From Ziziphus jujuba (taxonomy: Eukaryota; Streptophyta; Magnoliopsida; Rosales; Rhamnaceae), in assembly GCF_031755915.1 (NCBI RefSeq), contig NC_083388.1, positions 19,060,001 through 19,124,000 of the forward strand: 64,000 nt of DNA, written 5' to 3'. The notes beneath the pieces are model-generated. The model did not search any database, was not told where the DNA came from, and saw only the letters and a list, made by a program, of their open reading frames with translations. The position numbers and the translations under genes are program-made. The number at the start of each line of letters is the position of its first letter. Position 1 is the stretch's first letter. Positions 47,101 through 59,880 of this stretch are shown here, one piece after another.

Positions 47101-49140
47101 AAAATTACGATTTAAAAAAAAAAATTGAGATTGGTTAAAAAAAAATGATAACAATAAAAGATTAAAAATATCTACAGAGAACAAAAAAATATGTATATAT
47201 ATATATATACACACACACACACTAGAAGCCCTATTTGCTTTCAAAGAGAAACTGGGCCGCTTAGAATTTATGCCCATTTGTCCTTCACTTAGGACCCAGC
47301 CTGCTTCAAAATGTTGCTACAAATAATCGTAACAAATATTTTTCAGATACTGAAGACAAAATAATAATAATAATAAAGTAAATTGTGTTCAAAACAAATT
47401 TCATTTGATGCCAAAAGGAAACAAAACAAAACAAAGAATATTTCTCATAACGATACTGTTGAGAAAAATCTCCCCTGATCCTATTACTCTTTACATTTTT
47501 TTTGAAAAAAAAATCAATTAATATATTTTTTTGGTTGAATAAGAAAATATTCAATTATTACTTTTTTTGTCAACAATTATGATTTTAAGTTAAAAACTCA
47601 GTTCTTCATTCCTAAATTTGTTTGTATTTATGAAAAATGAAAAATTGGTGAGATCCATAAATCGTCGAAATTTTTGAGGAAATTAATTACTAGAGTAAAC
47701 TTAAATATTCAAATACTAAAGCAAACTAGCGATAAAGCATTTATTTCTATTTTTTTTAACGTAAGTCATTGAAAGGATAACTAGAAACAAAGGAACTAAG
47801 TACCATTTACATGTATATTGGATTCATCAGGGAAAAAAAAATAAATAAATAACAAGTGTATTGAATAGGTAGATTTAGACACAATTAAAACACGGACAAG
47901 AACACCATATTTATTTATCAAAATTTGGATATTAAGAACATTTTTGATAGTTTTATATGTTGTTAAATTTTTAGTTGAATTAGCACGTCAATATGAATTA
48001 ATTAAACAAACAAAACAAAGAATCTTTCTCATATTAATGAAACAAACAAAGCAAAGAATCTTTCTTATCACCATATTGTTAAGAAAATTCTAGGATGATC
48101 CTACTATTCATTACATTTCTAAAAAAAAAAAAAAAAACTAATATATTTTTTTGCGCGAATGAGAAAAATTCTCAAAAAATTTTTATTGGTCAACAGTTAT
48201 AATGTTAAGTTGAAAAGTCAGTTCTTCATTCCTAAATTTCTAAATTTGTTTGTATTTATGAAAATGAAAATTTGGAGAGATCCATAAGTCGTAGAAATCT
48301 TTAAAGAAATTAATTACTAGAGTCAACTTAAATGTTCAAATATTAAAGCAAACTACCGATAAAGCCTTTTTTATTTTTATTTTAATGTAAGTCATTGAAA
48401 GGATAACTAAAAACAAAGGACCTAACTACCATTTACAAGTGTATTGGATTCATCCAAAAAAGAATTAAAAAATTACAAAAGTATTGGATAGGTAGATTTA
48501 AAGCAAAAACTCGATAGGAGCACCAAATTTATTTATTAAAATTTGAATACTAAAAGCATTTTCAATGGTTTTATAGATTGTTATATTTTTGTTGCCACAT
48601 CAAAAGCATATTTAGTGATTTTTTTTTTTAAAAAAAAAAAACTCCTTAATAATTTTATTAATTGACTCTGTCCAGCAGATATGATAAAAAATAAAATAAA
48701 TATCATCAAAATATTGTTTTTTTAAACGTTTGTTAGATTGTGTGACTTTTCAAATATTTCTTACCAAGATATTTTAAAAAATAGATAAATAAATAATTAT
48801 CAATTATTATTATTATTTTAAAGAAGAAATATATATGCACATCATTAAATAATTTTGATTTAAATAAAATTATGATTTTTGGATTGAATATCTATTAAGT
48901 ATATATTTACATTATATAGATTAGTAGCCTTTCCAATCTTTTTACAATATAGATAACCATCTATAAAATTATTGGAGATACTCTAAACTATATATATGAT
49001 AGTTTATTATCGATCGATAAATTAATATAAACTAAAATAATAGAAAGTGAAACAATAGAATAATTCTATATCATTTTGTGTCCAAAATTTCAAAATTTTG
49101 TATTATAATTTGATAACTTTTTCTTATTCAACTGCAGCTA
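47101..49140. other. AT-rich spacer collinear with 20233-22880
   Basis: No gene. Holds TA/CA dinucleotide runs (47191-47221), an (AAT) tract near 47362, and repeats of ATTCCTAAATTTGTTTGTATTT...GAGATCCATAA. It matches the left block segment by segment, without the 110-bp tandem duplication. Confidence 0.5.
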
Positions 49141-49149
49141 TGTTCCATA

Positions 49150-49440
49150 TATAATTTTTTTTTTTTTTTCTTTTTTGTTGTTGCTGAGAAAGAGTGTTTT
49201 ATAACCAAAAACCCAGCGAGAAGCTTACAAACGAGCTTACAAAAATGAGGTGGTCATGCTACCACACTCCTGGGAAACAAAATCAATAAATATCCAAGGA
49301 CAAGAGTTTGAAGATAGGGTGCCTGAAATGTTACTCCGAATACACCAATTACAAATAAAATGTGCCAAGAAATTGGAATTCCTGGGGACCACATGAAGTT
49401 AACTTATTGAAAGTTGCCTCTGATATGAGAAATGTCCCTG
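49150..49440 (-). mobile_element. Probable LINE 3' end with poly(A) tail
   Basis: A T-rich run (49157-49180) begins a segment absent from the left block, which goes straight from TTCCATATATA to exon 1 promoter sequence. On the minus strand it reads VVPRNSNFLAHFICNW after a frameshift, similar to the PREANxxAHxLA part of LINE RNase H-like domains. It replaced the promoter and start of the exon 1 relic. Weak but consistent evidence. Confidence 0.4.
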
Positions 49441-49652
49441 ATATTCCCTCTGTAGACCAATGATGCTAGCGTCGTCCATTGAATTGGTTGGAATAATCGA
49501 TATGAGAAATGTCCCTGATATTCCCTCTGTAGATCAATGATGTTAGCGTCGTCCATTGCATTGGTTGGAATAATCGATATGAGAAATGTCCCTGATATTC
49601 CCTCTGTAGACCAATGATGTTAGCGTCGTCCATTGCATTGGTTGGAATAATT
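49422..49652. repeat. Three 77-bp tandem repeats fusing LINE and CYP714 exon 1 sequence
   Basis: Units start at 49422, 49499 and 49576 (GATATGAGAAATGTCCCTGA...). Each ends with GATG(C/T)TAGCGTCGTCCATTG, the codons for MLAS-S-I of CYP714 exon 1. The unit therefore spans the LINE/exon junction, and triplication came after the LINE insertion. The last unit runs into the rest of the exon 1 relic (to about 49680). Confidence 0.88.
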
Positions 49653-50867
49653 GGAATTCTACTGCGTCAATACAATTAGAGTCTTCGTGCGGAATTTTGT
49701 AAATTAAAACCAAAAAAAAAGAAAAAGAAGTAATAACAAAATTTTAAAATAAAAAATAAAAAATGTAACAGTATTTTTGCTTAATGATGCTTGTGGAGGA
49801 GTCTAGCGTTGTTTACGAAAACAATTGGTTTGTGGTTCCAGATTTAGCATATAAACTAGCTCTTTCTTTTTCTTTTTCTTTTTTTACCCAGATTTGCACA
49901 AAAGAAAGGAAAAAAAAAAAAAAAAAAAAAAAAAACAACAACAACAACAGAGGTTTTTGGATTCCAAATCTGGACCACATTAATGAAGGATATCAACATT
50001 GAATCGAAGGTTTTAGAATTATGTGATGCTCGGACGGCAAGGAAAGTATTGGAGATCGTTATAGGTCTTGTTGATCCGGTATCCTTCTTGATTCTAGATT
50101 CAATATGTATTAAGAGAGTTCAGCATAACAAACCAACATTAGCAGTTATATAGAGAATAGCTTGCCCTTTTCTCATGGAAATGTGTTTGCTATTAATAAT
50201 AGTACACAAAAATGAAAAATAAAAAAATAAAAAAACCATCAAAGGAATACAAACTTAACTTAACTCATGAGCACAGCATGAACCAGCAAAGAAAGTAGCT
50301 TAATGGAAAGAAACCATTTAATTTTTACATTATATTTTATGCTACAATATCGTATATCCGCATGGTTTGATATCATTAGAAGATATTTTTATTATAATTA
50401 TTTTTTTTTTGCTAAAAAAAACCGACAGTCAGCATGAGCTAAATTAGTGAAATCATCTGGGAGGGAGTGGAGACTATCGTCATCAAAATGAAAATTACAA
50501 TTAAGATCAATACTTGTTTTTTTTTTCAGTAGACAGAGCTGTTCAACGATTGCCAGTGGGTCAGCAAAGACAATAGGAGAACGACTATTCCAAAAAATTC
50601 AGTTGTTTAACGACCGTTCCAACAGGATAGCTTGCCTCGAATATAAGTTAAGTGAACTAGTCAAGCAATGACTATGATATATTTAAAAAACAAACAAAAA
50701 AAAAAAAATGGTTAGTGAATTGCTCCGTATTAGATGACTCCCTAGTCAATGTTAGTGGCTGCGTTTGGTGAGAGAGGGTGATAAGCGTGGGTTCCCGCTT
50801 AATGTGATGGTTTATATGTTACCTTGTATGAGAGTGCACAAGGGATGGGCATAGATTGGGTTGGTTC
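49653..50867. other. Spacer with promoter-like blocks of a lost CYP714 copy
   Basis: The block GCTTAATGATGCTTGTGGAG (49780-49800) and the following GATTTAGCATATAAACTAGC resemble the upstream region of B and D, but no exon 1 follows. At 49985-50100 is the partly deleted copy of the 56-codon frame of 23232. The remainder is low complexity. Confidence 0.45.
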
Positions 50868-51955
50868 GGTTTTGGACCAAAATACAATCTAATCCATACA
50901 TATCGATTTTTCTAATTTACAATCCAAACCAAACCATTAAAATATTAAATCCAAACCAAACTAAATCATTTATAATCGGTTTGGTTTGGATTAGTTGATT
51001 GGTTTGAAACTTACTAATTTATAAATATATAATACAAATATAAAATTTTTCAAATATAAAATATAAATAATAAATTATAATTATTCAAACATAAAATATA
51101 ATTAGAATAATACAACATAGTCTACAATGAAAAATAAAGAAGAAAATGTAGCAAATGATATACATCATGCACTTATTAAATAGCAAACATTAATGTCATC
51201 ATCTCACTCCTATAAAATCAAATTAAAATTGTTAGAATAAATAATGTAAAATAATACATTCGTTAAAATTCATTTACTGAAGAATCAATGCATAATTTTT
51301 TTTTTAACCTTAAAACTTTGGTAAATCATAAGTCAATCAACGTTGACAGATTCACTAATTTTAGTTGATTCTATAAGCTCTACAAAGATCAAAACAATAA
51401 AATTAACAATAAATTATATTTAAACATTTATATATATATATATATAATAATTGGATACAATATATGTAGATATATATATATATATATATGATCGGGATGT
51501 AAAAAAAATATATATATATATATATTATGGTGATGGACTGGTGGTGGGTGGCAATAAAGATAAATGTTTAGTTTAGGGTTACAATTTACAATTTAATTTG
51601 GAATTTGATATGTAGGGATGTAAAAGGAAAATATATATATATATATATATTAAAAATCAATATATAAAAATGGAAAAAAAATTTAAAAATTAATATATAA
51701 AAATGAAAAAAATATACTAAAATTAATATATAAAAATGAAAAAATAAAAAGTATATAATTTTTTAGTTATATAATATATTATTTGGATTGGATTGGATTA
51801 GATTTATATTTCCAATCCATAACCAATCCAATCCATATAATTTATAATATTTTGAATCCAATCCAATCCAATTGATGTAAAAATCCAATCCAAACCATTA
51901 AAAATGGATTGGATTGGACGGGTTGGATTGGATTTTGGCCACTCCTCACAAGCGA
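50868..51955 (+). mobile_element. hAT-like GGATT-repeat element, second copy (inverted)
   Basis: Starts AGGGATGGGCATAGATTGG and ends ATTTTGGCCACTCCT, imperfect inverted ends with the hAT-style GGGTGGGCA look. Flanks CACAAGGG / CACAAGCG may be a 7-of-8 target duplication. The right end is dominated by GGATT/AATCC repeats (51783-51950). It is the reverse complement of the element at 12272-13665 and lacks the nested MITE. Non-coding. The locus in the left block (about 23930) has no such insert. Confidence 0.6.
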
Positions 51956-52667
51956 AGTCTGAGTCTATTATCAAAAAAAAAAAAAAAAAAACAGGTTCCA
52001 AAATGATATGCGGGAGTACTGAATGTTCTACTTCCGGACTAATTGAATTTGACACGAGGCTAATGAAAACAAATAGCAATAATTAAGTGATTTGTATGTA
52101 AAGAATACCAAATTTAATGCTACATCTATTTGGTGTACAAAATTTCATTATCTTGTATTAATCAACTCGACTATATATATGTTCCATATATAAACACTGA
52201 TTTATTTATTTATTTTTGCTGATATATATTGATTAATAAATAACAATTAAGTAATTGAAATTGTTAGATTCAACCCAAAAAAAAAAAAAATTTATTGAAA
52301 TTTTTATATATTTTATAAATACAAAATCGTTCTCGTGATCGTCATATCCAACTTTCTTTTCATTAATAAGAACAAAAAATAAATAACTTGATAGCTAAAG
52401 GTATGAAACAACGTTGGAAAAATCAAAAGGGCTTTAATAATGCGGCCATCAGATTGCCACTGCTGTCCCAATCGATTTGAGACACACCAACATCACCACT
52501 TAACAACCTGCAGGAAAAATTGCTCCATCCATCAACATTACAATTTGTAGTACTGACCAGCCAAAGGTGGGAGCCGCTGCACAAGCCCAACTTCATGTGA
52601 AACAGGGACCACAGGTTTTGTAGCCTTCAAAAAAAGGTCAAGTGCCGATTAATCACAATGACACTGT
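51956..52667. other. Spacer and LINE relic, collinear with 23960-24535
   Basis: 52440-52640 is the counterpart of the LINE RNase H relic at 24290-24480. The rest is A/T-rich with no gene. Confidence 0.5.
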
Positions 52668-53251
52668 TGTAATAATTTATTTTAATTATACGGATCTAAA
52701 TATTTATAATAAATTTCATTATAGCAAAAATTATTAACTTTCAAATATTCATTGATAAATTAAATATTTAATAATATAAATAGAAAATAATATAATAAAA
52801 GTGTCTATGGACATATTATTCTCTAACCATTCTCAAATTTATTTATGAAAATCCTAATTTTAAAAATATAATGTGTATTTGTTTACTTGCCTTATACCTT
52901 TTATAATATTTATAAGTTAGAGTTATCCATTAATTTTAATACACACCAAAATAATAATAATTTAATAATATAAAACCTAGACCTTTTATAATCTCTATAA
53001 GTCAAACTTACTCATTAATTTTAACATATATCAAAATAATAATAATTTAATAATATAAAATTATGTATAAGTCAATAAGCTTATAAAAAGAGTTCCTCCA
53101 GTTCAATGGGCCAACCGAAATCTAATAGAAAGTGTGTGATCAAGGGTTCTACTATAAAATAATAAGTAAATCAGTTTCATTAATAATATAAATGGACTCT
53201 GTAAATGAATAATTGATTATGCAAAGTCTACAAATATTAATTTATCTAACA
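52668..53251. mobile_element. Solo LTR, 584 bp, with an empty site in the paralogous block
   Basis: Starts TGTAATAATT and ends TATCTAACA (TG...CA), between ACTGT (52663-52667) and ACTAT (53252-53256), a 5-bp target duplication with one mismatch. In the left block, GACACTGTCTCTTGGGCTC (24531 onward) reads straight through. No internal retroelement sequence or second LTR is present, so it is best read as a solo LTR left by recombination between two LTRs. The family is unknown. Confidence 0.75.
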
Positions 53252-53256
53252 ACTAT

Positions 53257-53450
53257 CTCTTGGGCTCACATCCGTACTACGCAAAGCACCATGGATAATA
53301 AGCACTCCCCTATTCCAAATTGCCCAACAGAAATGTGCAAATCTTTTCTGTTAGAACTACAAAACACAAATCTTCAAAATACGATAACTGCATCCTAAGA
53401 AGATCCATTACAAAGTCCACATCCTTCCAAATCAACCTTGCATTAGAACA
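53257..53450 (-). mobile_element. LINE relic upstream of gene C
   Basis: Collinear copy of 24536-24760, carrying the same WAIWN-type region read on the minus strand; separated from its other half (52440-52640) by the solo LTR. Confidence 0.55.
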
Positions 53451-53647
53451 ATCATGCAAGTTTACATCCATTTTGGCATCCAAAATTTCATAACTTTGTA
53501 TTTATTTAATAATTTTGCATTATCCAACTGGGACTATGTTATATAAATATTGATTAATAGATACCAAATTTAGCATATAAAATACCTTTCTTTTTACCAG
53601 ATTTGAAAAAAAGAAAAAAAAGAAAAAAAAAAAGAAAAAAATGCAAT

Positions 53648-53758
53648 GACAAAATTGTCCTCGTGCACTGTATCTATATATTAATGTAACATCTGAGAGC
53701 AAAGATGATTCCATATAGAGAAAAATAGAGAAAGAGGCAGAGGAGAGGAGAGATAGAA
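53648..53758 (+). promoter_or_regulatory. Conserved proximal promoter of gene C
   Basis: GACAAAATTGTCCTCGTG at 53648-53665, then TCTATATATTAATG and a GA-rich leader; spacing to the ATG (111 bp) is the same as in gene A. Confidence 0.65.
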
Positions 53759-55867
53759 ATGGTGGTTGAATTTGAGTTGATAAAGATGTTAGCGTCGTCC
53801 ATTGCAGTGGTCGGATTGATAGGAATTGCGGTGCGTCTATACAATGTTTTGGTGATTAGACCAAGAAGACTCCGATCCTTGTTAACCAAGCAGGGCATCA
53901 GCGGACCACCATCCGCTCTTCTTCTCGGAAATATTATGGAGATCAAGAAATCCCGAGCTCGAACCATCACCGGCCTTGTTCCTGCCGGCGAATCCCCTGC
54001 GGACCACAACTGCTTCAATGTTCTCTTTTACTTTATTGAGCAATGGAGGAAGCAATACGGTACAAACTATATCTATATCTATATATATATATATAGATGA
54101 TAAGAAAATTAAATATAGTCTTGCACATAGTATATACGTGCATGTGCACTAGCTAGTCGAAAAGTCTAATCATGGTCTCCTGGATTGAAACAGACACGCG
54201 AAGAATGAATATTATATACAGAATTAATTTTCTGCAGAGGTATATATTGATGTGGTTATTTTTGACAAGTGCAGGTAATGTATTTGCGTTTGCTATTGGT
54301 AACACCCAAGTATTATGCGTGAATCAACCTGAGATGGTGAGGGAGATAACAACTTGTACATCTTTGGACTTGGGAAAACCTTTATACCAATTCAAGGACC
54401 GTGGTCCTTTGCTTGGTCAGGGAATTCTAACTTCAAATGGTACTTTCTGGGCTCATCAGAGAAAAATTCTTGCTCCTGAGCTCTACATGGACAAGGTTAA
54501 GGTATATACATGTTTACCATATGCATATATAGATTTTTGATATTATAATTTGTTAAAAATATTTTTAATCACTTACAGGGAATGATGAGCTTAATAACAG
54601 AGTGCAATCATTTTGGTCGATTCTTGGAATAGTATGATTGAGACAGGAGGAGGAACCGCAGACATTAAGATAGATAACCATATGAGAAGCTTCTCCGGAG
54701 ATGTTATCTCGAGGGCATGTTTTGGAAGCAATTTTTCCAAAGGGGAAGAGATTTTCCACAAACTAAGATCTCTACAGGAGCTTATGTCCAAGAAAGTCTT
54801 CTCCTTCGGCATTCCAGGCACCAGGTCAATTAAGTAACTAAATGCATGAATTTCTTCCTTACTCAGTAACTTCATCCATTATGAGCAAAACATTATTAAA
54901 TCTATAGGCTCTGTCATTATATTTAGTTGATTGGTTTGCAGATATCTTCCTACAAAAAGCAATAGAGAAGCCTGGGCTTTAGAAAAAGAGGTGGCCAATT
55001 TGATATTGAAAGTGGTGAAGGGGAAACAGGAAGCTGGATACAAGAAAGACCTACTCCAAATGGTTCTTGAGAGTACTAAAACTAGTGACCTTAACCAAGA
55101 AGCAACTGACCGCATCGTAGTTGACAACTGCAAGAACGTATACTTGGCTGGCTATGAAACCACTGCAGTTGCAGCCACATGGTGCCTCATGTTGTTGGCT
55201 GCAAACCAAAATTGGCAAGATCGTGACCGAGCAGAAGTCCTCCAAATTTGCAAAGGTCGCAGTACTCCTGATTATGATATGCTCAATAAGATGAAACAGG
55301 TGCAGTACAATGTTACTCCACTATTGTTTATAATTATACATATACACACATTTTCACTTTCTAAATTTAGTCTTTATCAATTAGTAACATAAATTTGGAA
55401 ATTGACTTTGCATATATATATATATATATATATATATGCAGCTAACAATGGTGATTCATGAATCATTGCGCCTTTATGCTCCGGTGACTGTGATATCAAG
55501 GGAGGTTTTCAAGGACATGAAGTTCGGCGACATCGATATTCCAAAGGGTGTCACTGTCTGGACCATGATGGTGGCATTGCATACTGATCCAAAAGTATGG
55601 GGACCCGACAGCTACAAGTTCAACCCGGATAGATTTGCAAATGGGATAGCTGGAGCTTGCAAGCATCCATATTTATACATGCCATTTGGAGTTGGACCTC
55701 GGGTGTGTCTTGGACAGAACTTGGCCATGGTTGAGATCAAGTTACTTTTGGCACTAATTGTTTCCAACTTCTCCTTCTCACTCTCCCCCAAGTATATCCA
55801 TGCGCCGGCCATTCGTTTGGTAGTTGAACCAGAATATGGAGTTCATCTTTTGATTAAGAAGTTATGA
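53759..55867 (+). pseudogene. CYP714 gene C: complete except for a 2-bp deletion in exon 3
   Basis: Exons 53759-54059, 54275-54501, 54579-54824, 54942-55299, 55442-55867, all with GT-AG borders and the same phases as A. Exon 3 is 246 bp instead of 248: gene A reads ACAGAGTCTGCAATC, C reads ACAGAGTGCAATC (near 54603). Translation would stop at TAG 54630-54632, about codon 194, before the oxygen-binding helix. Everything downstream is otherwise intact: AGYETT, ESLR, PDRF, FGVGPRVCLG. It is therefore a very young pseudogene, a polymorphic null allele, or a sequence error. Closest to gene A in coding and upstream sequence. Corrected length would be 519 aa. Confidence 0.85.
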
Positions 55868-56504
55868 TTAATCAGAAGGACACATTGGGTTAATATGAAA
55901 GATAAATAGAAGAATCGAAAATGTCGCTTGGAGTACAAGACTAGGACATTTATTTTTCGGTATGTCAGGAGGGTGGAGATTGTTTAGTTTGATATCTATA
56001 TTTCTTAATTGTGAAAGTCGAGAGGTTCCGCATTCACCAAAAAAGGATAAATAAATAAATCAATAATGAATAGGTTCGTAAAGCCAAAAAGTAAAAAGAA
56101 AATAAAAAAGAATAAATAAGTTCAATGGTTTTCAATTTCATATGATTAGATGGATCATTAATCCACTGTTTCTATGCTTATCAATGTTATAAGTTTAAAC
56201 GAGGTGAGGTGCAAGATGTCCTGATTAAAGATTTGTTATTTTAAACGGATTGTTTATTATTGGTAGATAAATTATTATTAATTTATCAATAAATGAATAT
56301 TTATTAATTTGGAAAGAACTTCATGTTTTAACTTTTTGAGTATGTATATGTTTTTTAATCAAAATATATATAGTACTTATAAATAGGCAAACCAATTAAT
56401 GTTGATCATTATCTAGATGATAATTTTGTTTCAGGGACTGTTTTCCCAAAAAAAAAAAAAAAAAAAACAGTTTTTAAGGAGTAATAGCATTTTTATTTAT
56501 TTAT
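55868..56504. other. 3' flank of gene C
   Basis: Collinear with the flank of B (AAATAAATAAAT tract at 56048, GATCATTATCTAGATGATAA near 56403). No gene seen. Confidence 0.5.
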
Positions 56505-57364
56505 TTATTTTTGGAGAAAAACTGAGTAATTCGTTGATTAAAAAGAGATGCATCAAGTTCTAAAGCTTTGGTAACCCAATCGGGTCCCTCTTCAAGCAGA
56601 ACAGAAGTATCTCGCAAATTTACAGCATGTTTTGCTTAAAAGTAAGCAATCTGATTAGTGGACCTCGGCCAAAATTGCAAGAAAAATAATTATAGGTTCT
56701 AAGGAGGTATCTTACAAACTCTAAGAAAATATTTATAGGGATGTATTCAATTTAAAATTTGAATAATTTTAAAAGTATTTAGACGTTTATAGGTATTCAA
56801 TTTAGATTTTAAAAAAATCTATACAAATCTAATGATATTCAATTCAGATTTTAATGGATTTTATAAAAAATATATTAAAATTTAAGTGTATTTAATTAGA
56901 ATTTTATATAATTATTTTAAAATTTAATGGTATTCATAAATTCATTGATTTTAAAAAATTTTTAAAAATAATGAATTTTAATAGTAAAATTGTGAAGAAA
57001 ATTATCAATATGAAATCCAACATCAATTCCAAAGATTTCATTGGATTTTTATAAATTTCTTATAAAATCTATAAAATACCACAACAATCCATCAAATTTT
57101 TTAAAATTTATAATTTATTTTAAATTCATTAAACTTTAAATTGAATATACTATTTTAATCTTGCACCCTACACTATGGAAAATCAGAGATAAGAGTAGTT
57201 GCCTGTTTAAAGTCAGTTTCGACATTAAATATAGCTTTTAAATGACCACAATCCAGAGCAAAATAGATCGATTTTTTGATCGGCATAATTTCCACAGCAT
57301 GAGGAGAAACTTGATGCCTTATTGGTTTGGACATAGCACCAAAAAGTTTATCGAAATTATTCAA
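56505..57364 (-). mobile_element. LINE tail relic behind gene C, split by a MITE
   Basis: Left part (56505-56700, minus strand) reads AKHAVNLRDTSVLLEEGPDW after one stop, the end of an RVT_3-type domain. Right part (57364-57173) reads MNNFDKLFGAMSKPIRHQVS then PHAVEIMPIKKSIYFALDCG. The T-rich run near 56490-56510 would be its poly(A) tail. Same element as behind B and D. Confidence 0.68.
56736..57152. mobile_element. 417-bp MITE inserted in the LINE relic
   Basis: Inverted ends TAGGGATGTATTCAATTTAA (left) and, read inward from the right, TAGTATATTCAATTTAAAGT. Interior is AT-rich with repeated ATTCAATTT motifs. The same position behind B (about 41050, GGAAACATTTAATCACCC) has no insert. The target duplication is unclear (an ATTTA/TTTTA-like match), so the superfamily is left open; the ends look hAT-like. 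Confidence 0.72.
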
Positions 57365-57389
57365 AATTACAACATCTATTCCAGAAAAT

Positions 57390-59670
57390 ATAAATTCTCC
57401 ATAAAAATGTTTCTTGATATGAATTATAGATTTTTTTTATATGCTATATATATATATATATATTGTATATTTAATCAATTGTTAATTTATATATTCATTG
57501 AACTAAAGGATTTTATTATTAAAAAAAAAATCATTTTATGCATTTAGCAAGTTATTGTAATTTAGTATATACCAGAAGGAAAAAATTATATATTGATTAA
57601 ACAATGGGATTTTATTTATAAAAAAAAAACATTATTTTATCGTTTATCAAATTATTGTAATTTAGTATATACCAAGAGGAAAATTTTTTTATGAAACATT
57701 CCTTTTAAATTGGGTTTAATTTTTGCAAGCCTTTTGATGAAATTTCTTTCTGTTATAAAATAAATATTAAAATATTCTAGTTTATAGTCAAACAATTTTT
57801 TTTTAAATATTATTATAATTTGTAAATTATAGTATACATCCAATTTCCAGCTCACTTTTCTTCTTTCCCTCTAAAATAATCTTCTCTCTACCCAAACAAT
57901 CTCTGCTTAAGATTTACATTTACTTACAATATGTTTTCTTATTTATTTATTTATTTATTTGCATTTCTATTTTCGCTACACCTAACAATCTCTGCTTAAC
58001 ATTTAAGACTTCTATTTAAGATTTACTTACAAGTTATGGGATATTTTTTCTTTTTATTATTTTTTTTATTAGCATCTATTATATGTATTTTTTAGATTTT
58101 TATTGATTTATTGCATGGGCAGTTTAGTAAATTTACAAGCTTTTGACCAAATTAATAAATACTGAAATAATTTTGATTTTGATTATGTTTGTTACCTTGA
58201 GTGATTTATACTTATGTTATTTCGTGATTTCGTGGTTTAGTTAAACAAAGGTTAACAATATATAAAGCTACATCAATAGAATAAATGACCATATCTTATT
58301 TAATATGTAATTAAATGATTTATACAATTGGATTTATGGTTAATTTTGCACAAAGGGAATTGATATATGGCTAACCGTTCTGCTATAGGAGCATCATATA
58401 AAGAGCATCAGTGTACATTTAACATCCCAGAACGTACAAACATGTACAAAATAGTCTTTTTTATAGCACAAATATGGCTAAAACATAGCGAATTGATATC
58501 TAACTAAAACTATTTATAATTCATATTTATGGTTAAAACTTAAAATTTTTGATAATTTTTCTATTCTAAAATAATTGTTGAAATTCTTTATTATTTTTTA
58601 AGAAAATTGTTGAATTATTTGTTATACAATAAAAAAATAAATAAATTTCAATTCAGAATTTATTTGGACATTCGTGTAAAGAAAATATAAATAATTAAAA
58701 TATTATTTTAAAGAATTATATTATTAAAAATAGTATACATTGAATAATGAAAATAATACAATCAGGCTTTTTCTTTTAGAGCACTAGTTACTCTTCATTT
58801 GTGTTACGCTTCTTCTTCTTTTTAATTTTTATTTTAAGGGTAAATTTATTTGTCTTTTTTCGGTTTTATCATTATTTCATTTAGATTTTATGCTTTTTAA
58901 AAATCATCATTAACCTTCTTTTAGTTTTTTATATTTATTATAACAAATTTATTTATTAGTTTTTGCTATTTTTATAAATTAATATTTACAATTAAAGTTC
59001 AAAAAGAAGTTAAAAATCTATATTTTATAATTAATAACATGGTAAAAATACAATTATAATATTTAACCATTAAAATTAACATGATAAAAAGCCTCTTTTG
59101 ATCGTTTTGAAAAATTAAAAAGAAATAAATGATAATTTTTCAAAAGTATGGAATATAAGTAGAATAATGACAAAACTAAAAGAGTATAAATAAAATTTCT
59201 CTTATTTTGAAAAGCCAACCTTTAAAAAAAAAACTTCTAGACTGTTTATATTGATTTTTGTTATAAGGAATGGATTTGACTATTCAAATGTAGAAATCCA
59301 AATCAACTCCTCATTTTAATTTAATGTATTATAAATTCTCATTCCACTATTATACTATTTAAAAAAGAATTTAGATAAAAATGGAGAGGAAATATAAATA
59401 AAGCAACAAATCTTTATAGATTTAAAAAATAAAAAATAAAAAATAAAAAATAAAAAAAGAAGAAGAAGAAGAAGAAGAAAGTAAAAAGTATTGTTCGAAG
59501 ATTTTTTAAAATCTTATTCTTTATTTTAAAAAGATTTTTTTTTATTGTGAAAAATATACTCCTTATTTTAAAAGGTTATTTGAAGATGCTCTATGATGGC
59601 GCTTGGTTGGTGCTACCAAAGGAGAAATGAAATGGAGATTCCAATTCCTATTTTATTTTAGTTTTAAAAA
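57390..59670. other. AT-rich spacer between C and D
   Basis: Up to about 58745 it is collinear with 41285-42311 and 45530-45850 behind B, where the match breaks at the SCC4 fragment. Beyond 58745 it continues as the B/D-type upstream spacer. AAAAT and GAA microsatellites lie at 59426-59478. No gene seen. Confidence 0.5.
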
Positions 59671-59880
59671 TCAAATTCCATTGAATGAAGAATGAAGAAA
59701 ACTTACAAGAAGATCAAACATAGGTAGAAGCGACCGCTGCCCAACCTCCAGCCAAGTACAACAATTATCACAATGTATAGCATGGCTTGCTAGAGAGTGA
59801 GCTACCATCTTAGCTTCCATAACTTTCTTTTCCTTTCTTTGTCGCACATTTCTGACTTTATTGGATCGGTAATGGTCCAC
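59671..59880 (-). mobile_element. LINE RNase H-like C-terminal relic upstream of D
   Basis: Minus-strand frame of 69 codons including AKMVAHSLASHAIHCDNCCT and WLEVGQRSLLPMF, the AHxLA...C...WLE pattern of LINE RNase H-like tails. Counterpart at 32650-32830 upstream of B. Confidence 0.5.

Noticed and set aside
49784..50002. 72-codon frame (MMLVEESSVVYENNW...)
   Set aside because: It matches upstream (promoter) sequence shared with B and D and runs into poly(A); no coding similarity.
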